From positions 53,649 to 117,648 of the forward strand of contig PDTV01000005.1 of the NCBI GenBank assembly GCA_002747185.1: a stretch of 64,000 bases of DNA. The letters are read 5' to 3'. Shown piece after piece: positions 56,842 through 64,000 of this stretch. The notes under the pieces were generated by a model that worked only from the letters and a program-made list of their open reading frames with translations, made no database searches and was not told where the DNA came from. This DNA is from Candidatus Contendibacter odensensis (GTDB taxonomy: Bacteria; Pseudomonadota; Gammaproteobacteria; Competibacterales; Competibacteraceae). The position numbers and the translations under genes were made by a program. The stretch's first letter is position 1; each line of letters opens with the position of its first letter.

Positions 56842-57873
56842 TTAGTCAGGGTTTTTATTGGGGGCAGCTGGTTGCGTGGTCGATACTGATTTACGGATCA
56901 GCACGGCTGTACAATTATCATCCGGTTGGGAGCGTTGTTGCTGGATAGTTTTGGCCAGCTCCGCTAAGAGTGTGTCAAGAAGTTCTTCAAGAGAACGTTG
57001 TGGTTGCAGCAGCAGTTCGGACCAGCGACTGATGAAGCGTTGGGGATAGCGCAGGTTCCAGAGTCCATCGCTGGCCAATAAATAGAGCGTATCGGCGTCC
57101 AATGTGATCAGACGGCGGTCATCAAGTCCTTGTAGGAATGGTGGAATATTGTCCCCTTTTAGTTCAAAAAGCTCAGGCGTAATAACACCTTTAAATGGAT
57201 GCGATGTATTCATCGTGGTACCGAGTATGAAAGCTTGGCTAAGCTGTGAGCCGGGTCGCTCATGCACTTGCCGAGTCCACTTGGATTTATCTATCAAGCC
57301 CAGTATGGCCATGTGAGTAGCGGGTACATGATCAATAGTCAGATACCGGACTTTCTGTTTATCGATAGCGTAAAGGCGAGAATCACCCACATGGAAGAGC
57401 AAGGCCGGCGAGTCAGCAGGAGGAATTTCGAGTAATACCATAGTACAACCCGAATCGAGTCCCATTGAGTGAAATTGTTCGTGCAGTTTTTGGTGCAGTG
57501 CGCTGAGCGCCTCGTTCAAGGTGTTGAGGTCACACGTTGCCGGAATATTTAATACACCTTCAACCAGTTGTTCGGCAGCTTCTCGACCATGGGTGTGGCC
57601 TCCCATGCCGTCGAGTACTGCCACGCGTTGGTGGTTGGCAGGCCAGTTGGAGGCTTGTATACAGTGTTCCAGTTCGCTGCTTAGAAACCGAGCGCACCCC
57701 TGTCCGTCAATGATGAGATAGTTGTCCTGATTTTCGCGACGACCTTGGCCTGTTGGCGAGCACAAAGAGCGTACGGCGATATCGTATTGCACGCGATGCG
57801 ATCCCTGCTCAGCAGCAGAATCCAGGCAGGTACTACCGATGATATGAGGATGAGCATTATGGTTATTTTGCAT
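56842..57873 (-). CDS. PP2C-type Ser/Thr protein phosphatase
   Basis: 343 residues, PPM family. Metal-binding motifs are all seen: GRRENQDNYLI (Asp50), VAVLDGMGGHTHGREAAEQ (Asp88), LLFHVGDSRLYAI, LYLLASDGLWNLR and DDNCTAVLIR. It resembles PppA/Stp1 phosphatases that oppose Hanks-type kinases. There is an N-terminal extension of about 30 residues and an insertion around residues 185-250. It is divergent from the pseudokinase and kinase genes and is the likely counter-enzyme of the kinase at 60790. It belongs to a different branch from the PP2C at 49740. Confidence 0.92.
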   Translation of the reverse strand: MQNNHNAHPHIIGSTCLDSAAEQGSHRVQYDIAVRSLCSPTGQGRRENQDNYLIIDGQGCARFLSSELEHCIQASNWPANHQRVAVLDGMGGHTHGREAAEQLVEGVLNIPATCDLNTLNEALSALHQKLHEQFHSMGLDSGCTMVLLEIPPADSPALLFHVGDSRLYAIDKQKVRYLTIDHVPATHMAILGLIDKSKWTRQVHERPGSQLSQAFILGTTMNTSHPFKGVITPELFELKGDNIPPFLQGLDDRRLITLDADTLYLLASDGLWNLRYPQRFISRWSELLLQPQRSLEELLDTLLAELAKTIQQQRSQPDDNCTAVLIRKSVSTTQPAAPNKNPD

Positions 57874-57913
57874 CAGTTTCGGCCATTGTAACAGGTGGCA
57901 AGTATGGACAATT

Positions 57914-57972
57914 AGTCTAGGACATAAAATGGCTTATCAATAGTAGAGCATTTTATGCTTCTGCTAGACTAG
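57914..57972. promoter_or_regulatory. Two-part dyad in the divergent phosphatase / pseudokinase gap
   Basis: TAGTCTAG ... CATAAAATG ... CATTTTATG ... CTAGACTA: two nested inverted repeats sharing one centre (about 57941-57943). It lies 40 bp upstream of the phosphatase and about 100 bp upstream of the pseudokinase gene, a good place for a common operator or for overlapping promoters (CATAAAAT and CATTTTATG may include -10 elements). Confidence 0.5.
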
Positions 57973-58069
57973 AAACGTTAATCTACATGTTGGTGCAATT
58001 TAGGTGGTTCTGTTATGAAATCTCTAGTGGTGTGTGACATTTTGCGGATCAAATAGGCAGATTGAGCGT

Positions 58070-60709
58070 ATGGACATCAAACTCGAAGCAGAAATAAAAG
58101 ATTTGGCAGACGCTTATTTGGCCGGTGATCTGGATGAAGCCGCGCTAGCACGATCCATAGAAGCGTTATTGAGCGCGGCGGGTTCAGATATCGCGGATAC
58201 GTTGATGGACGATGACGCCCATGTGAATGAGCTTGTGCCCGGTGTTGTGATCGGGCCACCTGAATGCCGTGTGCGTTTGTTACACGATTTGAGTGGTCAT
58301 CAGCGCGTTTGGCTGGCACAGCTTATTGGCCTGGCTGAAGCTTTTCGTGTGGTCAAGGTATTTCGCCCTGATCAGCGTATATCGACAGCTGGTGTTGGTT
58401 CAAATGAAGATGAACGGTCAGTACGAGCGGATCTGGTGGGTTTGCGGACCTATCTGGCTAAGGTACGGGCGCGTGTGGATTTAGCGGTTAAGCTCACGCA
58501 TCCAAATATCGTGAAAATTTACGGTTGGCGGCAGGGTGCTGGTGGGTGGCCATTTGTTGAAATGGGATATGTGAGTTCCCAAAAAGGTTCCACTTTAGAG
58601 CAGCTTATTGAGCAGAAGGGCACTGAAGGGTTTGCCTGGGGAACCATAGTGCAATGGTTGCGTCCAGTTGCTGCTGCGTTGGATTATGCCCACCAGGAGC
58701 ACCGATTAGCGCACCAGCATCTGGATGCGGATTCGGTGTTTGTCTCATCCGATGGTGAAGTTAAATTGCTGGGGTTTGGTGTGGCGACTGAGGTTCATGA
58801 ACCGCGTAGCGTACTCTTCAGTGTTAAGAGCTTATCGGCAGAAACCACGGCTGAATCAGCGTCATCTAAGACCATGTTTCGTCGTGATGTTTACGCATTA
58901 GCATTATTGATTTATCGGCTGCTGTCTGGGCGTAGTGCCTATGAGGTACAAGCACACTATCCCAATGTTATTTCGCGTCCACCGGGACTCACTGATGAGG
59001 CCTGGCGCACCTTGCGGCAAGGTTTGGCATATCCAAGTGAACTGTGTCCAGCTGAAGCAGGTGCGTTTGTTGCTTCTCTGGAGAAGGCACAGCGAGTACG
59101 AAAGACGGCTCAGCAATTGCGAAAGCCTTCATTTCTGGCGCAGTATCGCTGGCTGGTCGCGGGGGTTGGTGTCGCGGTATTTGCGGGCACCGCTGGGCTG
59201 TTTGCCTACAAGGCTCAGTCACCAGAAGTGGGTCCACCAATTGAACAGCCATCTCCTGTTGAGGCCAGACCGCAACCTGCTGTAAGTCCTGCTGAACAGG
59301 ATAAATGGAGGTATGCCGGTCGAGAAGAAAATGCAGAATATGAGGCCGATCGGCGTGCGTTTGAATCTGCGCAACGAGAAAATACGCAGGTGGCTTATCA
59401 ATTGTACCTGCAACGCTGCCCACGCTGCGGTTATGGGCAAGAGGCAAAAGAAGCGATTGAAAAGCTTGCTTTTCAAGAGAAGGTAGCCTCAATAAAGAAG
59501 CAATTTGAGTCGCATATAATGGCACTGGAGCAGGGCAAGAAGGGTAATAATGGTAGCAAGGCCCTAGCACAACTGGACGTTTTGGAAAAGCTGGCATCGG
59601 ATGAAACCTATGTGGTTCAGGGGCGGCGGCGGATAGCGCGCGCCTGGATTACGTTGTCTGAAAACGAGTTGCAAAAACGGAAATTGGCCAGTAGTAAAAA
59701 ATGGTATAGAAAAGCATTGGCATTACAGCCTGATTTGCCGGAGCTGAAAATATTAGGCGAGGCTTTACAGGAAGCAGGTGTCCAGAAGACCGCTGAACAA
59801 AAGGATAGTCAGGCGTTTTCAATAGCACGACAGGAAAATACCCGTAAAGCGTATTGGGAATATTTAAGTCGATGTGCGCCTGTCTGTCGATATCGCGCCT
59901 CAGCGACCAAGGCTCTGGCACGTTTGGCGCCACGTAACCGCGTGTTTCAGGATCGCCTTGCCGATGGCTCACTGGGTCCAGAGATGGTCATGATACCTGC
60001 CGGTCATTTTATGATGGGATCACCATTAAGTGAGCGAGGTCGCTATAAGGACGAAGCACGGCATCTGGTACAGATTAAAAAACCATTTGCTATTGGCAAA
60101 TATGAAGTGATGTTTCATGAATACGACCGTTTTGCCGCTGCGAGTGGTCGGGTGCGTCCCGGTGATAATGGATGGGGGCGTGGCCGGCGACCTGTCATTA
60201 ATGTGAGTTGGCAAGATACGAAGACTTACGCTGATTGGCTGTCCAAGCAGACCAAGCATCGTTATCGGTTACCGACCGAGGCGGAATGGGAGTATGCGAT
60301 ACGTGCTGGTGTAAAGTCCAGTCGCTATTGGGGCAATGATCCTGATGAGGGTTGTCTATATGCAAATGCAGCGGATCTGGATGGTAAAGAATTGTATGTC
60401 GGTTGGCCTGCGATGAAATGTCGCGATGGTTATATTTATACGGCACCTGTAGGTACATACCACAGTAATAATTTTGGCTTGCATGATATGGCCGGTAATG
60501 TATTGGAATGGACTTGCACACTGTATGATGAGCAGTACCGTGCCCCGATTCAGCGTTGCCAGGAGCCGACAGCAGATCGGCAGTTTGTGATACGAGGCGG
60601 TTCATGGAACGATGAACCGCGTAGTATCCGCTCAGCAGAACGACATCGGGATGATCCTCAGGATCAAAATTATTCTCTAGGATTTCGGCTGGTACGAGAG
60701 TTACCGTAA
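58070..60709 (+). CDS. Pseudokinase - TM - FGE-sulfatase-fold fusion protein
   Basis: 879 residues from ATG 58070. About 60-345 is a Hanks-type kinase fold: Lys96 (FRVVKVF), LTHPNIVKIYGW and DVYALALLIYRLLSG are kept. The catalytic loop reads HQHLDADS (215-222) instead of HRDLKPxN, and the DFG is LGFG (234-237), so catalytic Asp, Lys and Asn and the metal Asp are all replaced; the glycine loop is also lost. One membrane helix (361-380). Outside it are a proline-rich spacer, two copies of a 36-residue motif (431-466 and 583-618, RENTQVAYQLYLQRC / QENTRKAYWEYLSRC) around a TPR-like segment, and a C-terminal FGE/SUMF1 fold (about 635-879). Likely an inactive receptor or scaffold for the next kinase. 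Confidence 0.9.
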   Translation: MDIKLEAEIKDLADAYLAGDLDEAALARSIEALLSAAGSDIADTLMDDDAHVNELVPGVVIGPPECRVRLLHDLSGHQRVWLAQLIGLAEAFRVVKVFRPDQRISTAGVGSNEDERSVRADLVGLRTYLAKVRARVDLAVKLTHPNIVKIYGWRQGAGGWPFVEMGYVSSQKGSTLEQLIEQKGTEGFAWGTIVQWLRPVAAALDYAHQEHRLAHQHLDADSVFVSSDGEVKLLGFGVATEVHEPRSVLFSVKSLSAETTAESASSKTMFRRDVYALALLIYRLLSGRSAYEVQAHYPNVISRPPGLTDEAWRTLRQGLAYPSELCPAEAGAFVASLEKAQRVRKTAQQLRKPSFLAQYRWLVAGVGVAVFAGTAGLFAYKAQSPEVGPPIEQPSPVEARPQPAVSPAEQDKWRYAGREENAEYEADRRAFESAQRENTQVAYQLYLQRCPRCGYGQEAKEAIEKLAFQEKVASIKKQFESHIMALEQGKKGNNGSKALAQLDVLEKLASDETYVVQGRRRIARAWITLSENELQKRKLASSKKWYRKALALQPDLPELKILGEALQEAGVQKTAEQKDSQAFSIARQENTRKAYWEYLSRCAPVCRYRASATKALARLAPRNRVFQDRLADGSLGPEMVMIPAGHFMMGSPLSERGRYKDEARHLVQIKKPFAIGKYEVMFHEYDRFAAASGRVRPGDNGWGRGRRPVINVSWQDTKTYADWLSKQTKHRYRLPTEAEWEYAIRAGVKSSRYWGNDPDEGCLYANAADLDGKELYVGWPAMKCRDGYIYTAPVGTYHSNNFGLHDMAGNVLEWTCTLYDEQYRAPIQRCQEPTADRQFVIRGGSWNDEPRSIRSAERHRDDPQDQNYSLGFRLVRELP

Positions 60710-60789
60710 GTGGATAGTCGAGTTTTTCATAAATGCTGAGTATGCCGGGATGTATGCTGTTGTGCAGGTCAATGCCGTGATAGGAAGCC

Positions 60790-62730
60790 ATGACCACCAA
60801 TAAATCTAATTCTTTGCCTATTGGGTATGTCTTTGAGCATTACCAGTATCGTATAGAGTCCGTGTTAGGTGCGGGCGGCTTTGGGATTACCTATAAGGCA
60901 GTACACGAGGTAATGCTAAATCGTGTGGCAATCAAAGAGTATTTTCCGGTCGAGTGGTCGTATCGTGATAGAACACACGTTCTGGCGAATACCCAGGGTG
61001 GCTTGCCAACTTCCGAGGCTGGTGAGGAGGCCTGTTACAATTGGGGTCTACAGCGATTTCTTAGTGAGGCCAAGATTTTATTTGATCTCAAACATCCTGG
61101 TGTAGTGCGGGTGCTGTACTTCTTTGAAGCTAATGGTACGGCCTACATTGTAATGGAGTATGAGGAAGGTCGGGCGCTAAGCGAGATTCTAGCGAGAGGA
61201 AATACACTATCCGAGGCCCATATCCGTCGGATTATCAGCGATATATTACCGGCGTTGGACGCGGTTCATGTTCGTGGCTATCTGCATCGTGATCTCAAAC
61301 CGGCCAACCTATATCAACGCTCAGATGGACGCACCATCCTGATTGATTTTGGCGCAGCCCGTCAGGCACTTGGTCGGCGCAGTCGAAGTGTGACCAGCGT
61401 GTTTTCCCCCGGTTATTCACCGATTGAGCAATATCTGGTCGACGGTAAGAGTTATGGCCCCTGGACTGATATTTATGCAATGGGTGCGGTTCTTTATCAC
61501 TGTGTGACTGGGGGCGCACCAATCGAAGCACCGGCCCGAGTGCTGGATGATCCACTGCCGCCTGCGAGTGAGGTTGCGGCAGGTAAATACAGTCCGAGCC
61601 TGCTGCGTCTTATTGATCAGGCTATGACTGTTCGCCCTGAGAAGCGCTTTCAGAACATTGAGCAGATGAGAGCTGCATTGGAGCAAACTCAGGAGGATGA
61701 AGCCGGATCGACAGTCAATCTGGAATTGCCGCCACTACGCCCGGAATCACCTCGTAGTGACAACAATTTACCTGTGGAGCCAGAAACCGGCTTTTGGCAA
61801 ACGCTATTGTTTAAAAAGGGTCGATTATGGATTATCGGCATGATGTTGGTAACAGCGCTGATTGGTGGTACAGGTATCTGGCTATGGTTGGATAGGCCAT
61901 TTCCTGTAAAGCCCCAGATTGGCCAGTCTGGTGAACCAAATCCTGTAGACGAAATAGCGCCGAAAGCCGGAAAGGATTATACCGAGGTGTTGACCGGTAC
62001 CCGTTTTGTCTGGGTAAAGCCTGGATGTTTTGATATGGGTAGTCCGGAAACAGATAAGGAACGTAACGCTAACGAACGCTTGCATCGAATCTGTTTTAAC
62101 GGTTTCTGGATGGCCAGGACGGAAGTTACAAATGCCCAGTATCGGAAATTTATGTCTGATCATGATAGCGGTCGTTTCGAGACCTTTAGCCTGAATAAAG
62201 ACGATCAACCTGTGGTACGAGTGACATGGCGTGATGCCAATATGTACGCTAATTGGCTATCCGGGCAGACAGGCTTGCGGTTTCGTTTGCCGACTGAGGC
62301 GGAGTGGGAATATGCAGCACGCGGGAGGAAAACAACTCCTTATGATTGGAATGATAAAAGCCAGTCTTGTCAATATGCCAATATTTATGATGAGACAGCG
62401 CATAGCAATAGAGTATCACATTGGCCGCATTACCCCTGTAAGGATGATCATGTTGTGGGTGCGCCGGTGGCTCAATATGCAGCTAATGCTTTTGGCTTGC
62501 ACGATATGCTGGGGAATGTGATGGAGTGGACGTGTTCAGGGTACGATAGTGGCTATCAAGGCGCTGAAACGCGCTGTATTGATCTGGATGCGCCGCTAAC
62601 AGTTCAGCGTGTCGTCAGAGGTGGGTCGTGGAATGTCTACCCAGGTTTATTGCGCTTTGCTTACCGGTTTCCAATTACCGCTCAATTAGCAAGTTTTGAC
62701 TTGGGATTTCGTTTGGTACTGGAGCCCTGA
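60790..62730 (+). CDS. Ser/Thr kinase - TM - FGE-sulfatase-fold fusion protein
   Basis: 646 residues, with AGGAAG before ATG 60790. Kinase domain about 18-300 with all catalytic parts: glycine loop LGAGGFGITYKA, Lys49 (VAIKEYFP), Glu93, HRDLKPAN (166-173), DFG (186-188) and the SPGYSPIEQY activation segment, so it should be active. One membrane helix (about 347-366) places the C-terminal FGE-fold domain (about 400-646) in the periplasm: WVKPGCFDMGSPETDKERNA, RLPTEAEWEYAARG, GLHDMLGNVMEWTC, VVRGGSWN and DLGFRLV. The Cys-x4-Cys copper site of real formylglycine-generating enzymes is missing. The domain probably senses or binds. It follows the pseudokinase gene by 80 bp. Confidence 0.93.
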   Translation: MTTNKSNSLPIGYVFEHYQYRIESVLGAGGFGITYKAVHEVMLNRVAIKEYFPVEWSYRDRTHVLANTQGGLPTSEAGEEACYNWGLQRFLSEAKILFDLKHPGVVRVLYFFEANGTAYIVMEYEEGRALSEILARGNTLSEAHIRRIISDILPALDAVHVRGYLHRDLKPANLYQRSDGRTILIDFGAARQALGRRSRSVTSVFSPGYSPIEQYLVDGKSYGPWTDIYAMGAVLYHCVTGGAPIEAPARVLDDPLPPASEVAAGKYSPSLLRLIDQAMTVRPEKRFQNIEQMRAALEQTQEDEAGSTVNLELPPLRPESPRSDNNLPVEPETGFWQTLLFKKGRLWIIGMMLVTALIGGTGIWLWLDRPFPVKPQIGQSGEPNPVDEIAPKAGKDYTEVLTGTRFVWVKPGCFDMGSPETDKERNANERLHRICFNGFWMARTEVTNAQYRKFMSDHDSGRFETFSLNKDDQPVVRVTWRDANMYANWLSGQTGLRFRLPTEAEWEYAARGRKTTPYDWNDKSQSCQYANIYDETAHSNRVSHWPHYPCKDDHVVGAPVAQYAANAFGLHDMLGNVMEWTCSGYDSGYQGAETRCIDLDAPLTVQRVVRGGSWNVYPGLLRFAYRFPITAQLASFDLGFRLVLEP

Positions 62731-62795
62731 GCAACTCGATGATTAAAGACTGTGGGTGTGCTACAGACAGGATTTTACGGTGCGTGACTCACCGT

Positions 62796-64000
62796 ATGAG
62801 GTTGCGGTTACTCGCGCTGCTTGTGTTGGGGTGCGTTTCGATGTGCGCGATGGGCGCTCAATCTGAGGAACCAAAGAAAGTCGCAGTGGTTGAGTTCAGT
62901 GTGCGCGGCGATCTTCCTGAACATACAGGTGCCATTATCGCTGATTTAATGTCTTTGGCACTTGCTAATACCCGTCATTTTGCGCTTAAGGATCGTTTAT
63001 CACTACGCTCAGTAGCCAAGATTGCCAAAGCCCAGGAGTTGGGAGCAACAGGTCTGCTTGATCCAAAGACATCCGCTGAGCTTGGAAAGGAATTCAAGCT
63101 GGACGCGGTAGTTATCGGCGAAGTGTCCAAACTGGGTAATCGTATTAACGTCACAACACGGCTCATTGACACTAAAACAGCGGCATTGCTGCGTGGCGGT
63201 CAGATTCAGGGTAAGGATCTTGATGATATTCAGATTAATGTTTATCAATTGGCGCTGGCCATTACAGCGCCGCCAGAAACGCCAAAAAGTTATGCGCTAA
63301 TAGTCAAAACCAGGCCGACAGATGCCAATGTGCGCTTGTTGCAGACTTCGGTAGCCTATCGTCCGGGAGTCGCGCTGGCAGCAGGGGAGTATCAGTTTGA
63401 AGTGACCCGCTCTGGCTATGTACCACGCCAGCAATCGGTGATCATTAATGATCGCGATGTGACTGTCACCGTCGTTCTGGAGAAGGCCAAATATAGATTG
63501 GCGATCCAGTCGCAGCCGGCTGATGCAAAGATTCGTTTTGTTGGTAGCGAAACGGTTTACCGCTCGGGTATGGAATTGGAATCAGGCCGCTATCAGGTTG
63601 AAGTTTCCCGGAAAGGCTATAAGACTAAAATACTTCCCGTCACGATTGCTGATAGTGATGTGGCGGTGCCGGTTAAGCTGGAGAAAATTGAGAAAAAAGA
63701 AGATCGTTTTGGGTTGACAGTGCGATCAAAACCGGTTGATGCTGCAATACGTTTGAAGGATTTGGATATAACGTATAAGCCCGGTGTAAAACTTTTGCCG
63801 GGAAGTTACATTGTAGAGGTTGCCAAAGCAGGTTATATCGCTACGCAGGTGACAGTTACTATTGTAGATAAAGATGTGGCGGTACCGGTCACGCTGGAGA
63901 GGGAACCGAAGGAATACGGTTTAACGGTAGAGGTAGAGCCGCCAAATGCCCGCATTCGCTTGCTGGGAATCAAGCCGGTTTACCGGCCTGGAATCAGGTT
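62796..64000 (+). CDS. PEGA-repeat exported protein, 3' end outside window
   Basis: At least 401 residues; no stop before the window ends. ATG 62796 begins a signal sequence MRLRLLALLVLGCVSMCAMG; processing may be at the lipobox-like VLGC or after AMGA. Residues about 30-170 form a CsgG/FlgO-like domain (KVAVVEFSVRGDLPEHTGAI, LGKEFKLDAVVIGEVSKLGN, RINVTTRLIDTKTAALL). Then come at least four PEGA-type repeats of about 75 residues (TRPTDANVRLLQTSVAYRPG, SGRYQVEVSRKGYKTK, SKPVDAAIRL, PGSYIVEVAKAGYIATQ). PEGA modules are periplasmic beta-folds often linked to kinases or FGE-fold proteins. 65 bp after the kinase gene and on the same strand. Confidence 0.85.
   Translation, partial: MRLRLLALLVLGCVSMCAMGAQSEEPKKVAVVEFSVRGDLPEHTGAIIADLMSLALANTRHFALKDRLSLRSVAKIAKAQELGATGLLDPKTSAELGKEFKLDAVVIGEVSKLGNRINVTTRLIDTKTAALLRGGQIQGKDLDDIQINVYQLALAITAPPETPKSYALIVKTRPTDANVRLLQTSVAYRPGVALAAGEYQFEVTRSGYVPRQQSVIINDRDVTVTVVLEKAKYRLAIQSQPADAKIRFVGSETVYRSGMELESGRYQVEVSRKGYKTKILPVTIADSDVAVPVKLEKIEKKEDRFGLTVRSKPVDAAIRLKDLDITYKPGVKLLPGSYIVEVAKAGYIATQVTVTIVDKDVAVPVTLEREPKEYGLTVEVEPPNARIRLLGIKPVYRPGIR

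Noticed and set aside
60590..62730. Diversity-generating retroelement variable regions at the ends of the FGE-fold proteins
   Set aside because: The GGSWN...GFRLV ends resemble variable regions of such systems, but no reverse transcriptase, accessory gene or near-identical template repeat is in the window, and the two ends are not similar enough in DNA to share a template.
56842..62730. Type VI secretion threonine-phosphorylation genes (PpkA/PppA)
   Set aside because: The kinase and phosphatase pair is suggestive, but no Tss, Fha or Tag gene is nearby and the kinases carry FGE folds instead of vWA domains.

Overview
The window is chromosomal DNA from a gammaproteobacterium. The evidence is the block rne / rluC-sppA / maf / yceD-rpmF-plsX-fabH-fabG-acpP-fabF-mltG-tmk-holB-pilZ-tatD, together with ssb, a YajR-type MFS gene and uvrA, and with yadG/yadH, mepK, rlmL and yegL/yegK/yegI-type genes. 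The genus cannot be fixed from the sequence. The number of Ser/Thr kinase, PP2C, Sel1 and FGE-fold proteins would suit a large sulfur bacterium of the Thiotrichales/Chromatiales type, but that is only an impression. No rRNA, tRNA, CRISPR array or phage was seen.

Layout. 1-2.5 kb: the end of a 16-repeat Sel1 protein and a small orphan gene. 2.5-3.7 kb: a gene-poor stretch with a free-standing terminator and an IS5-type fragment touching ssb. 3.7-8.7 kb: ssb and an MFS transporter, divergent from uvrA. 9-24.8 kb: RNase E and the long fatty-acid/cell-envelope/DNA-metabolism block, which lacks fabD and pabC. 25-37.4 kb: nucleotide-sugar hydrolase, lipoproteins, a secreted S8 protease with a PrcB-like partner, leuA, a cytochrome b561, rlmL, ybaK and mepK. 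37.5-45.4 kb: a DctPQM TRAP transporter, a YadGH ABC exporter split by a dead CaiB-type CoA-transferase gene, ApbE and a CitE/HpcH-like lyase. 45.8-48 kb: the complete preQ1 set queC-queD-queE-queF. 48-53.2 kb: a coiled-coil membrane protein, then a vWA - PP2C - kinase triad and a TetR regulator. 53.3-56 kb: pgi between inverted IS5-type fragments. 56.4-64 kb: a second signalling locus with a PP2C phosphatase and small membrane protein on one strand, facing a pseudokinase-TM-FGE protein, an active kinase-TM-FGE protein and a PEGA-repeat protein that runs off the window.

The most interesting part is the right-hand 16 kb. Two different reversible Ser/Thr phosphorylation modules lie side by side. 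In the second, an inactive and an active kinase share the same membrane topology and the same C-terminal FGE/C-type-lectin-like fold, and both lack the cysteine pair of true formylglycine-generating enzymes. This looks like a trans-envelope sensing system that has not been described as a unit as far as I know.

Intergenic DNA carries four kinds of small repeat: a 91-92 bp MITE with terminal inverted repeats and 5-bp target duplications (two copies); a 43-50 bp palindrome built on ATAGCGGAACC (four copies); IS5-family remnants (three, one with both ends); and a 9-bp tandem repeat inside rne.
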